Below are positions 14,701-25,739 of a stretch of 64,000 nucleotides of DNA, one piece after another. Both the position numbers and the translations under genes were made by a program. Position 1 is the first letter of the stretch. Each line of letters opens with the position of its first letter. The notes beneath the pieces were generated by a model. The model was given only the letters and a program-made list of their open reading frames with translations, did not search any database and had not been told where the DNA came from. This stretch comes from Marsupella aquatica (taxonomy: Eukaryota; Marchantiophyta), in the NCBI GenBank assembly GCA_973895155.1, contig OZ316891.1:4774001-4838000 (forward strand), given 5' to 3'.

Positions 14701-16949
14701 AGGAGCCTGTCAAAGGTACGATGTCATTGGCAGCTCGTATCTTCTATTGTACTGGTTGTCTTTATGAGCTGCCAGCTACTATCTTTATGAGTGGTTAATT
14801 AATTGCCTTCTCCAATTCGCAAATTGTATTTCACGGTCGCACTTGTACAGGCGACACGTATCTTCTATTTTGTTGGTTGTCTTTATGAGCTGGCAGCTAA
14901 TATCTTTTTGAGTTGTTAATTGCCTTCTCCAATTTGCAAAATTGTATTTCACGGTCGCACTTGTACAGGCGACACCAATTCCTATTATTTGCTAACTGCA
15001 GTGTACTACATTTCCTATTGGAGCTAACTTGACTCCTCGACTGGTGGAAAACAAAGAATTGGCTCTAGTAATTTAGATTAAAAGATTGCAAGCCGTTAGT
15101 TTTCTATCGCGAACCTATTCCCCACCAAGTCCTATAGACTTTTATTTGCTATAGCGAAGTGTTTCTGTAAGCTATTGTGCTGGATTGTAATTGGAAAGAA
15201 TCAGTGTTTTCTGCTGATTTGATCACGTACCTTGATATTTATTGCAGGTGCCGTGATTGGTGTAGACTGCCTATAGTGACCCCATGTCGGCACCTTCTGT
15301 GCCTGTCATGTGTGTCGCTGGACTGTGAAAAGTGCACAATTGCAGGCTGTGGAAACAAATACAAGATGCAAAATCCTGAAGATAGAGCAAGACCAGAGAA
15401 CCCAAACCCAAAATGGCCGGTGCCACAGGATCTCATCGAGTTGCAGCCATCGTATGTTCAGGTAACGACTGTAGTGAAGGCATTTTCGTGCAGCTCCTTT
15501 GTTACCTTAATCTCAATGTTTGAGATCCTAACAGACCAGCATGTGTCCCTAAGGGGTTCCGCGTCTTCCTTTTGTGACGATGCTATGTCTCAAGGGTCCT
15601 TCAAGGAGATGCTGAAAACCACTCGTGCCTTGTCCTAATTGCAGGAAAACTGGGATCCAGATTGGCACGCTACGTCTAGCAGCAAAGTGGCTTATCTTAT
15701 TGGGCAGCTGAAGGAGCTGCATGCCAGGAATGAGAAGAAGATAAAACAGTTGTGTACTGTAGACATACTTGGCGATCAGGAGTTCCTTCAACCGTTCAAA
15801 GACACACCAAACGAATCATTGTGGGAGCCACAGGACCTTGTACAGATGACGCAGAATACACAACCAGAGAAAGCCATTGTATTTTCGCAGTTTTTGGAGC
15901 ATATCAATGTGGTTGAGCAACAGGTGAGGACTAAGGTAGCAGGATAGCAGAATCTCTATTGATATTCGTGTTGGGCAATAGTGAGCGAGGGAATAGGGTG
16001 AATTTTCGTGGGTGATGCAACTTTACAAGTCTTGAAAACAGGAGTATTGACCGAGAAAATTTTGGTGTTTCAGTTGTCGTCTGCAGGACTACGATTCGTG
16101 GGCATGTATAGTCCGATGCCCTCTACGAACAAGGTATTAATTGAGATGTACATTGAATTCTTCGTGGTAGTTGTACTTCCATTGCTAAGCTGAATGTTCC
16201 CATTGCAAAATGCTCACGCAAGATACTTCTCCCCTTCTACAGATGAAGTCTCTAATGACATTTCAAAAGGATCCAGAGTGCACGGTACTTGTCATGGATG
16301 GAAGCGCTGCTCTGGGGCTAGACTTGAGCTTTGTGACAAATGTCTACCTCATGGAGCCTATTTGGGATCGCAGGTGAGAAACTTGTACAGTTGATCGACA
16401 GGGTCTAAACTACAAACCACAAGCAATCTCCCACTCATGTTCTGTCCTGACAAGTGATGCGGAGGAACTGTTTTATTTACCAGTCGGTGAAGGATTGCTA
16501 ATACCTGTTGGGTGACGAATGTTTTGGTTCAAATCAGTATGGAGGAGCAAGTGGTTAGTCGAGCTCATCGCATGGGTGCGACGCGCTCAGTGCTCGTAGA
16601 AACACTAGCCATGCGTGGAACAATTGAAGAACAGATGCTGGAGTTCTTAAAGGTAATCTATCCCGCTTCTTGGTTTCAGGATTACTTCGATCTCATCCCG
16701 AGACAACTATTCGAATAACTAAGAGGTCGACTATAGCAGCATCTTGCAATTGATTGCTGGACCCATAAGATTTTGGCAATCTAATAGTACCTTGAATGAT
16801 TGCAGGCCCCAGTAGATCTACACCGAAATGACAAAGATGTGCACGATATTGGTGAGCGGAGTAAGCCAATTCATAAGTCCATGCATGACCCTGCCGAGAG
16901 CAGCTATCTTGCTCACCTCGAATTTGTCCGCACCCGGAACAGCAGATGA
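8749..16949 (+). CDS. F-box / SNF2 ATPase / CW zinc finger / RING protein (At3g54460-like)
   Basis: Eight coding exons join in phase: 8749-9755, 12019-14715, 15248-15461, 15645-15923, 16074-16133, 16243-16373, 16538-16652 and 16806-16949 (1548 aa; every intron is GT-AG). The N-terminus carries KLCGFVQAVL and, just before intron 1, VALLDVYLPSSLWSS; the join reads ALSHLSCDWKLRKSIL, as in the Arabidopsis protein. Domains in order: F-box near residues 425-465 (MPDDVLTSILGKLL), SNF2 ATPase with Walker A DEPGLGKT at 534-541, CW zinc finger about 750-800, DEGH box near 1019, RING about 1232-1280 (TPCRHLLCLSCV), and helicase C with KAIVFSQF near 1382 and SRAHRMG near 1470. From its family it should be a nuclear chromatin remodeller with ubiquitin-ligase features. 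All core motifs are intact. The 5' and 3' untranslated limits are not known. Confidence 0.92.
10576..10735 (+). repeat. Tandem duplication, about 79 bp x 2, in intron 1 of the SNF2 gene
   Basis: The block TATTCTTTCCCCCCTCTTCA, then TTGTTGGGCATAGAC and CCTAGGGGCT, occurs twice with a spacing of about 79-80 bp. Confidence 0.85.
10933..11090 (+). repeat. Tandem duplication, about 78 bp x 2, in intron 1 of the SNF2 gene
   Basis: TAGCAGATCTGTA begins copies at 10933 and 11011. Both contain GCAGGCGAAT and AAAGCCGCTTGAAGTA. Confidence 0.85.
14737..14974 (+). repeat. Tandem duplication, about 118 bp x 2, in intron 2 of the SNF2 gene
   Basis: Copies begin CGTATCTTCTATT at 14737 and about 14856 and end with CACTTGTACAGGCGACA. 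They differ by small indels. The first copy starts about 20 bases after the exon 2 donor. Confidence 0.9.
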
Positions 16950-18245
16950 CCAGATGGCAATGACGCCTCCCCTATTGATCATTTCCTGTCATTTAGTTCT
17001 CAGCGCACAGATTGTCAAGTTTTTCTTTGTATAAAATTTGTTGGAGGGAATTACTTCTAGTGTGTACAACTTTTAGTCCATCCCGTAGAATGGACTTCGT
17101 GCTCAATTTGTTTAGTCTAGGCAAGCGATTAAATGGGCTTGTACACACCTGTCAGTGTCCTGAACGCACTCCCTACTGCCGATGCTTCATTTGTTTCAAC
17201 TCATTCTTGTCATCTGTGTATATGGGTGCCATACCCTGCATGTGGAAAGCCTGGGTTTGACCTGTTGGCTGCGCATTTATATGGATGTGCCTTCTGTGCT
17301 TTGTGCCACTATCTTGATCATATTTGGCGCAGTTAATAGGTTCCGTCCAACTGGACAGGATTCCCCAGGTTCTTTAAATGGGTGCGAGAACTTTTCCATT
17401 TGGGGGGACCTTGACTGGGACGTATTGCGTCTACATCAGCAGATATGGCTGCCAGAAGACTGGAATATGCCTAGTGATTCTTTTCAGTACCTGTTTAGAA
17501 ATGGCTTTTGTATTGTTTATTTGTTGCAGTTATATCTTGTTTATGGAACACGAAGCTTTAGCACATCGCATGGTGCTGCACAGACTGCTCAATTTGCTAA
17601 TTGAAATTGCTTTAATAATATCTCTGGAGAAGATGTTGAGTTGCTTCAAGACAAGAAACGCCACTATTCCAATAATGTCCAATCCTAAGTGACTGTAGTG
17701 AAAGTGCTAGTGGTAAGGATGTCCTGTATTTCTTAAGAAGAAAGGGAAGTCTACGAGAGGAGATTCAGATACTACAGAGCTTGTGTGTGTGACCTGTGGT
17801 GAAAGACAGGTTTGTACGTATATAACTTTCAAACACAGACACAAAGAACAGTCTGGCCTGTTTTGTAGAAGAGATGTGTCCTCTGTGTCGAGCCGGGGAA
17901 GGTCATAATGTGCTTAGGTCATCACTAATTTCATTTCTCATTTCTAGGCTCTCTATGCTCTTTGTCCTGAATCCAAGATATACATCATGTGTTCTGCACC
18001 TCAAAGAGAAGGGAGTTATGCTACTGTAGATGCTTCCAATTCTAACAGTAACGCATTTGGGCCCCCAACAAAATTTTGAAATTTTGAACGCAAATATAAT
18101 AGGCAGAGCTGATTCACTTCCACTTCCATTTTTGCATATTGCTACGACATTTCTGTACATTGTGATAGGTGGGAGATTAGCTAAGAGATTCATATTGAGT
18201 GACTCAATTTCATAAATGTAATTTGATTAGTTTTATGTGGAGTTT
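16950..18245. other. 3' flank of the SNF2 gene, no second gene seen
   Basis: The start of this stretch presumably holds the 3' untranslated region; I cannot place the poly(A) site. Open frames of up to 140 codons at 17.1-17.7 kb have no recognisable content. Confidence 0.45.
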
Positions 18246-18249
18246 ACCT

Positions 18250-18375
18250 GTATCATTCTAAGGATTATCTGAAAAAGAGATGTGGATAGTTACCTATCAT
18301 TCTAAGGATTATCTGAAAAAGAGATGTGGATATTACTTGTATCATTCGAAGGATTATTTGAAAAAGAAAAGCACA
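18250..18375 (+). repeat. Tandem repeat, about 47 bp x 3
   Basis: TATCATTC(T/G)AAGGATTAT(C/T)TGAAAAAGA occurs three times in a row, the last copy diverged. Confidence 0.85.
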
Positions 18376-18529
18376 CTCACTTTGTTATAGTTTTTCTCAT
18401 TGCTTATCCAATTTTTCTTACAATGGGCAAAACAAGAAGGGCAAAACGAGATAGAGTGGTCCCTGGAGTGGTCACCCTTCTTGTTTGGTCAGTCAGTGTG
18501 TTAGGGAACCCATGATTGGCTAACATTTG

Positions 18530-18845
18530 CAATGGACCCGTGCTTGAAGATCCCTCCATGGCAAGTTTTAGCCTTCAACCTATACTAAATGATCCATGCT
18601 TAGCGAAGACCCCTGCATGGCAAGTTTTAGCAGTCAACCTATACTCAATGAGCCATGCTTAGCTAATTTTAGGATAAGACCCATGCTTAGCTAAGTTTAG
18701 CAAGAGACCCGTGCTCAACTAATTCTAGCATTGGACCTATGTTTGGCAATCCATACTTGGCATTAATAATGCTCAACTAATTCTAGCATTGGACCTATGT
18801 TTGGCAATCCATACTTGGCATTAATAATGCTCGGTTAATTTTAGT
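18530..18845 (+). repeat. Degenerate short tandem array (CCATGCTTAGCTAATTTTAGC type)
   Basis: Units of roughly 30-45 bp built on (A/C)CCATGCTTAGCTAA(T/G)TTTAGCA repeat with drift. Near the end, a block of about 62 bp starting with GCTCAACTAATTCTAGCATT is duplicated exactly. Related units reappear at about 19500-19690, so the array is interrupted by other sequence. Confidence 0.75.
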
Positions 18846-19179
18846 GTTTGATCAGAGACTATATTCATAACAGCAAGCCCATTATCATCCAACGCACAAG
18901 CTGAGGGGTCTCACTATATGGGGACCTTCCCATCACTTGCGACGTTTTTAGGCATCGGACCCCCTAAAATGCAAAAATATATATATTTTTTCCAACCCCT
19001 ATAAAGTTAGAATATTCTTGGAATATTTCAAAAATTAAATTAAAAAGACCCTAATGTTCTTATAGATCTTCCAACTGAATTTAAAAGACCATATTGTTTT
19101 TTTGCAAAAAACTTTAAGTCTTCCCTTAGAACCAATCAAATAACCCTATCCTTCGTCGCACGTGATATGTTATTTTTGT

Positions 19180-19500
19180 TGGAAGTGAAACCCCCGAGCG
19201 CACAAGTAGTCAACACAAAGAGATACATGGTTCACCTCAGCTAAAGCTACGTCCACAGGAACACACACGAGTTTTACTGCACTCTAGGCATGTCGGCCAT
19301 ATCAAGTCTCGGCAATACAAGATCTCCTATCTCTCAACTGGCTCTGTAACAATGAACCTAAGTTCCTTTTATGGAAGCAAACACCACTTGGGTAATAGTG
19401 TGCCGTTGTGGCTAACCTAACCAAGTCTGCGACCAAGGTCAACCCTAATTATGGTAACAGTCATCACGCTAGACCAAAGAGTAAATGCCTAACATTCAGC
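19180..19500 (+). mobile_element. LTR-like dispersed repeat, copy A
   Basis: The stretch contains AGATACATGGTTCACCTCAG and GCTACGTCCACAGGAACACA, a motif pair I associate with LTRs of plant retrotransposons. It continues with TTTACTGCACTCTAGGC, ATCTCTCAACT(G/A)GCTC(T/C)GTAACAATGA and TAAATGCCTAACA. The second half matches 23530-23800 over about 250 bp with moderate identity. No coding region is adjacent, so it could be a solo LTR or fragment. It splits the CCATGCTTAGC array in two. Confidence 0.45.
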
Positions 19501-20047
19501 AGAAGACCCATGCTCGGCTAATCTAGTGGTGCATCCATTCTAGGGACATATTTATGCTTGTCTAGGTTTTAGCAAATGACCCCTGTCCACTTCATTTTAG
19601 CAGGAGATATATGTTTGACTAATTCTGGTAGTGAACCCATTCTCACTCATTCTAGTAGCAGATTCAATCTTGGCAAGACTCCCTTGATCTATTTTTTTGC
19701 AGTGGATCCCTATACTTGGAAATAAACAGCATCCAAAATGACATTTGGGTGCAGCGAGACTGATAAAGACTGAAAAGTGTCAGGGGTTCACAACCTCCAA
19801 ATTGAAGACAAAATGTCTGCCTAAGACTATTTAGCTTAGGCCCCAATGGGGTTACAGCCATGACTCCCTAGTGGCCATGGATGAACCAGCATAAACCCCA
19901 AGTGTACTTGTGCTAAATTTTGAGTTGAGATTGGATAACCATCCAGGAAGGCTATACGAGGGGCCTAAATCAACTTCATTAATGCCTCCAAAATTACAAA
20001 GTAAAAAATAAAATAAAAATCACTAAGGGCATTGAGTATACACTAAA

Positions 20048-20162
20048 GTCCTATTTACAGGGCATTGTATGGCATAATGCCAGAATAGGAGTGCTTGAGC
20101 CCTCATTTCGAGGGACAATAATTATGGGCAATTATTACCCATAATGCTTTGGTTACAGGATC
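20048..20162. mobile_element. MITE-like foldback element, copy 1
   Basis: The left end GTCCTATTTACAGGGCATT and the right end AATGCTTTGGTTACAGGA are imperfect inverted repeats. The interior has GAGCCCTCATTTCGAGGG. The sequence aligns along its length with the second element at 20207-20305. There is no coding capacity. Confidence 0.55.
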
Positions 20163-20206
20163 TTAATAATATACTTGAATGCCTAAAGAGTTTCGAATAT
20201 GATAAT

Positions 20207-20305
20207 GTCCTGGTTAGAGGGCATTGTGGGATATAATGCCCTGAAAAATGAGGGCAGTAGCCCGAGTTTTGAGGGCATTATTCTCATAATGCCCGTAACT
20301 AGGAC
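20207..20305. mobile_element. MITE-like foldback element, copy 2
   Basis: The left end GTCCTGGTTAGAGGGCATT pairs with the right end AATGCCCGTAACTAGGAC. The inner ATAATGCCC and GGGCATTAT also pair, so almost the whole 99 bp can fold. A clear target-site duplication is not visible. Confidence 0.65.
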
Positions 20306-21050
20306 ATTAATGTACGTAAAAACTTGTGTGACTTTTTGGTAACAAACAAAAAAAAGTAAATCCCTGAAATAGAAAATTTGAATTAAAGGGTCATCCAAGA
20401 AGTGGTTGCTATGGAATTGGCCAAAACTATATGTTCTTTAGTTATATTAGATTCTATTCATAGATATTTTGTTAGTATCACCATATAAGATTTTGGTTAT
20501 CATCTTGAGATCTTGAATAAAATTTATTATTTAGTTTTATATGGTAAAACTATATTTAATTTTACTCTTACTATATTTATGTTGTCTTGTATAATCCCCT
20601 CCTCAAAAAAAGGGTGCATTATGGAGAATTAATGCACTCAAATATACAAAGAGAAAAGTCCGGAAAGTCTTTACTGAATGTAAGTTGAAACACTAATCTC
20701 ATTTTGTTGTAGACACTGAGTTAATGAGTTTTCAGTGTACATTAATTTTAGAAAACAACAAAAGCAAACACAGCAGAATACTATTTTGGCATTACCTTAT
20801 TTTCTCAAAAATTACTAAAGGTCTTGAATGAAGCAGAATGGCACGAGAGATGGTTATTTTTACAAATTTTAGTAAAATAGAGGAGAATCTTCTACTGATT
20901 GTTTTTAGTACAAGCAGAGTAGATCTTCAAGATGAGATGATCCAAATCTTGCCTCTCCAGAAATGCTCTGCAAATTACAAACAGAAAAACAAAATCACGA
21001 AAGGCATTAAAAGTGAGGGGAAACACGGGATAATTTTTGCCACTTAAAAT
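20306..21050. other. AT-rich spacer
   Basis: Nothing recognisable is seen; there are only short open frames in A/T-rich DNA. Confidence 0.5.
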
Positions 21051-21189
21051 AGAGCCGTGTATAAGTGTATTGCTTTTGTCCAGCCGTACATCATCTGCAA
21101 CATACGTTACTCAGGTGACTTTGACAGAGAGACAAAAACATCGGTCTACGCCTCTGAGAAAGATTTGCCCAGGGCAGTGAGTCTGCTCG

Positions 21190-21510
21190 GCGTCAGGTTT
21201 CAGCAGGACCATACATGCATACATCCACACACAGTGACGGGGACAGCGTTGGGAACGAGCAGAGCGGGCAGTACTTTCGGGGCAGTGCTGGGGGGCAGAC
21301 TGGCAGAGACAAGTGGGAGGGAACAGTGGGCAGGCCTGGCCTGGCCGGCCACCCAGCCAGCGCGGCAGGGCAGCGGAGCGGCGGAGCCACTCGGTAGCAG
21401 CAGAGCTCTGCGGGGCAGGGCTGGCCGGGCAGCGGTGCATGGCAGAAACAACTCGGACGGGACGGGCAGGATCGGCAGAATCCGGCTATCCCCTGGGCAC
21501 TTTGGGCAGT
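21190..21510. other. GC-rich island in AT-rich surroundings
   Basis: A block rich in GGCAG/GGGCAG and GCGGAGCGGCGGAG motifs, open in several frames on both strands, sits between AT-rich flanks. The multi-frame openness follows from the low-complexity composition and is not taken as coding. Confidence 0.5.
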
Positions 21511-22231
21511 AAAGAAAGGCACAGTCATACGATCTCTCTGTAAGGTAGCTTCAAGTGGGGGGTCTAACATAGGGGGACTCACAATCAGGGAATGACTCAT
21601 ATGCACTTAAATCACCATTGGCCTTATAAAAATAGGAGTGTCCAAAATTTCTCACTTTTCCACATTCATTTCTTCTACCGTGAGACTTTGCTCCACAATT
21701 TTGGGAAAAAATATTACAAATGGTGACATATGTGTAACCAAATTTTTGTCTTGGCTAATGGCAGTTTAAGGCCGAGCCCTGGCTGCTCGAGCAAGCTTCA
21801 AGAAAACAATTGGATTTCAATTTTTCCACGCACCAGGAGACAAGTGGCCCAGTGGAGAGAGAGAAGCTCATACTTGAGTGTGCTCCACTTTCCAAAAGAA
21901 ACATATTGGGCGACATTTGGGCCCAAATGGTCATCAGGAGACACTAAAGGCCCTTGACTACAGTGTGCGGACTTGCCTATTAAGCATAGACGACATTTGC
22001 AACTACAAGCCCATGAACCATCCAACGTACAAGAGTCGACACACACAGATACGTGGTTCACTACCACATGAGGCTATGTTCACGGTGTCGTGGGGATTCC
22101 TTTTAGAAGACAAGAATCCATATTATGTTATTTGAGTTTATGTGAAGAGGGTTTTACTTAAAAGCTTCATAGTAGTACTATTAGAGCATATATATTACAT
22201 TCTATATATAGTATATACATTTTACAATGGT

Positions 22232-22462
22232 ACACAGTAGTTCCACCATTTATGCATAGTAGTTTTACAAACTAGATACATAGTAATTCCACCAACTACG
22301 CATAGTAGTTGCACCAATTACGCATAGTAGTTTCACCAACTACGCATAGTAGTTGCACCAATTACGTATAGTAGTTTCACCAACTACGCATAGTAGTTCC
22401 ACCAATTACGCGTAATAATTCCATCAACTACGCATGATAGTTCCACCAACTATGAATAGTAC
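22232..22462 (+). repeat. 22-bp tandem array of mini-palindromes
   Basis: About ten units of CATAGTAGTTNCACCAAYTACG stand head to tail with a 22-bp period. Each unit pairs with itself (GTAGTT with AACTAC around a five-base CACC-type loop). Units at both edges are degenerate. Confidence 0.85.
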
Positions 22463-22552
22463 TAGCACACTTATAGGTGCTTGATGCTTGTCACTTGGCT
22501 TCCATCCAAGGGTCAAGGCATCGATCCATGCCCTCTTGGAAAACACAAAGGG

Positions 22553-22566
22553 GCACTATAAATAAA
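22553..22566 (+). promoter_or_regulatory. TATA-box candidate
   Basis: ACTATAAATAAAG lies about 90 bp after the mini-palindrome array and about 200 bp before small open frames at 22760-23248. The layout resembles the promoter half of an LTR or a small transcription unit, but no transcript can be inferred from sequence. Confidence 0.35.
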
Positions 22567-22759
22567 GTGAAGAGGAGCACACTCTCCTCATTCGCATTTG
22601 TTTGATCTATCGTGTCGGACTCGCAACACTGTAAGGAACTCTTCCCCTCTTGTGCACATGTCTTGTTTATTATTTACCTCCATGCTTGGGTACTAACTTG
22701 ATTGTTAGCCTTAGAACTATTTTATGTTTTATGTTTACTAGTCTTGAGATCAATTTAGT

Positions 22760-23248
22760 GTGCTTGTAATGAATAATATGATAAATGGAGTACCTAGAGT
22801 TTATCCCCCACCTGCTGTGCCATTTGTCAATCCTTTCTTAATTAAAATTCATTGTCTTAGCAAGCATACCATGAGAATGCATCTTCTTTATCATTTTGGG
22901 TTTGAGTTAATGAAAACAGTTATGAATAGCGATGCACCATTTGTATACCCGATTGTTGTTTATGGAAATGAATGGAATGTAACTATTTTGATTTTATATT
23001 AGATGGATTTTAATAGACAATCCGTAAATGTACCGGAGTTAGATTTGAATAGGCTTCCTAATAATGTATCTGATTTTCCTTCATCTATTGACATTAGAGT
23101 GATATGCCGTAAGAAGGTTGATTGTAGAGATGTTTTAGTTAGAAAGTATGGAGATGAAAGATATAATGTTATGCTTAGGATGCCAGAGCCTGTGATTATA
23201 TCATCTATGGTAAATCTTAAGATCATAGTCTTTGTTTTCTATAATTGA
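22760..23248 (+). other. Two short consecutive open frames, unknown
   Basis: Open frames of 80 and 81 codons (22760-23002 and 23003-23248) adjoin, with normal-looking amino-acid composition. Recognisable stretches such as PELDLNRLPNNVSDFPSS do not bring a family to mind. They may be remnants of a mobile-element ORF driven by the TATA motif near 22556. Confidence 0.25.
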
Positions 23249-23529
23249 CTTATCTAATTGTAGGATTCGTTGGAAATTGCAATCTATGACTTGACTTGGG
23301 AAGTAAGTTATGTGGAAAGAGGATAGGCCGATTCGAGGCTTAGTGTGAGGAAGCCGCTCATCGTAGAGTGGGACAAAGGCTGTGAGAGATATTTTAGAGG
23401 ATAACGGTGAGAGAAATTGATCGACAAAGGGGATCGCAAGGGTAATGTGAGGTGAGAAAAGACGTATTTTGGAAAGATTTCTTCCAAGATAAGAAAAACA
23501 AGAGCTCGGTGCTTCCCAAGAACTAAAGA

Positions 23530-23800
23530 TTCCCCCGACAACGGGAACACACAAGAGATTTACTGCACTCTAGGCCGACCGGTCATACCAAGCATCCACA
23601 GCACAAACTCTCCCCATCTCTCAACTAGCTCCGTAACAATGAGCCTAAGTTCCACCAGGGACTGGCACCAGCCCTGGCTATATACACAATAGCACTACCG
23701 CTAACATTAGCTAAGTCCTAACCCGAGTTAGCCTAATTGTGGTTAGCTCATGAGTCATAAGACTAAGAGTAATACCTAACACTGTCGTGGGGGGCTGCCA
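23530..23800 (+). mobile_element. LTR-like dispersed repeat, copy B
   Basis: This matches the second half of the 19180-19500 copy: AACACACAAGAG, TTTACTGCACTCTAGGC, ATCTCTCAACTAGCTCCGTA, ACAATGAGCCTAAGTTCC, and ending TAATACCTAACACT. A shorter related piece (ATACGTGGTTCACT, near 22040-22085) lies between the copies. Confidence 0.45.
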
Positions 23801-25735
23801 CACAATGTTAAAGATGAGTCTGCCAGAACATAACTTGGACTACCGGGAAACAATCCCCAGGCAGCCCATATTTGAGACCCCCTAACATAGTCCTGTAGGG
23901 TAGCTCCAAGTAGGAGGTCCCAAATACAGCCCACAGGAACTCTCCGAGTAGCCAGGTTTAGGTTTGGAGGGATGCATTGAGCTTAGTCCTTACACCTGTG
24001 TTGTGGAATTTTACCGTTTCCCCATGGCCAGTTCTCCTCACTGCAGCCTGGCTCATACGGGACTGAAAAAAATGAAGTCATTGGAAAAGTCTATGCACCA
24101 GTTGAACTTACCCACAGGCCACATCGCGGGCACTGGCCCCTTCCCACAGAAAAGAGAAACAGGTCTGTATTTGAGACCCCCTGCTGGATGACCGGCAATG
24201 GTACTCATTAGGGTGTCTCAAACTTGAAGGCTGCCAAAGAATCCCCAGCAAGAAGTATGGGTTTTTTATGTCAGTAGTAGATGTAAACCACCTATCTATG
24301 AGTCTGTTACTATATTAGGTCCAGGAAAACCTGTGTGATGGTAACTACAGTAGAGCCAAATGTAAGAGATTTTAGATACCCTATTATTTATTTTTTATCT
24401 TGAACGGAGTACTTTACTTAAAAGAGAAGTAAAACCCAATAAAGCGGGAGTAAAACAGGCCAGACCCAAGACAGGTCACAGACCAACAGCAACACCAAGA
24501 TCGAACACATTCAGTCAAGTGAGCAAGGGCCAAACAGGAAAAAAAGGTGAAAAGCCTTATGGTGAAAAGACCACTCAGTAATCCTGTATAATCCACCCTC
24601 TCTACCAAAGTCTCGAACCATTCTTCCTCTTAGTTCCTGATTCTCCGGCACAGGAAGATTACAGAGTAATAGACGCCTAGAACACTGAGTCCAAGCCACC
24701 CTCATATTCAATCTGAGTTCTCTCCAGATTTTAATTTGGATATAGCATGCTCATCCTGGAACATGCTTTATTTTTTGTCTTGTAGTGATCTGAAAGTAAA
24801 TAAAATATGAGAACATAGAAGTGTTATTATATAAGTAAAGTGTATGCCAAGAAAAGCACAATGACCAAGAAAAGGTACAGTCAAACGATGCTACAATGTG
24901 TGCACTTAACTCAGGGTGCCTTATGAATGACACTCCTTTCAATAAAAACCATAAACTTAGGAAAGAAAAACATGAGGAGAACTTAAGAGTTTATGCATTC
25001 ATGTTTTTCAACATCATTTCTCTCACTCGTGGTGGTGGAGCCTTTGGTTTCATCTCTAAGAAAACACATATTGTGAAAGGGGGCTGCCAAAATAAGTTCA
25101 AAACACTCTAAAATACCTGAAACTAAAGGGGTCTAAAAATTAATTAAAAGTGTATAGAATACAAAGACTGCCCCTTGTTAAGGCAGATTAAAATGAAAAT
25201 ACTTGACACAAAAATATCAATAAGACAAAATCTGAAATGTGCATTCACCATATAGCAGCTTCAAAAATTTTAATCTGGATGCCTACTTCTGTAATCCTAA
25301 CCTTTTCCTTCTCGAGAGAGCAAGGAGCCTTCCATAGATGCCAATTAGTAATCCCCCTGATTATCTGCCACAGTTTAAGTGGATTTTTCGAAGTGGTTCT
25401 GTATAGCGGTGCCCCAATGATCACCTGAGCAGCAGTCACAGAGAAACCCGGTTGCCCATCGCCCTCTGTACCAGCTTCATCACCCAATTCCAGATCCTCT
25501 TAGATTCCTCGCAACTCCATTGACAGTGAAGGGAGTCTTCATGTAGATTTCTTTCACATCGACCACACCACCATTCTGCATCGTTTCGAGAAAAAGGAAT
25601 AATCACTCCATGCTCTATTAGGGTGTTTCAAGTCACTCCTTTCTGCCTCTGGTCACGGTCAGCCACAAATTCAAAAAAAACAAAGTGGCGGACACGCATT
25701 TACGAAAATGTGTGTCCGCACGCTCCTGATTCTTG
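23801..25735. other. Spacer with repeat debris
   Basis: Short blocks such as GGTAGCTCCAAGTAGGAGGTC (23896) resemble one at about 21545, and GAGACCCCCTAACATAG/GAGACCCCCTGCTGG recurs at about 23873 and 24172. Around 24414-24610 the composition resembles LINE tails. No gene is recognised. Confidence 0.4.
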
Positions 25736-25739
25736 ACGG

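Noticed and set aside
21057-21512. 151-codon coding frame
   Set aside because: It lies over a GC-rich, low-complexity block that is open in several frames on both strands, and it has no recognisable domain.
22232-22462. CRISPR array
   Set aside because: The period is 22 bp with no unique spacers, and the setting is a plant nuclear genome with spliced genes; this is a simple tandem repeat.
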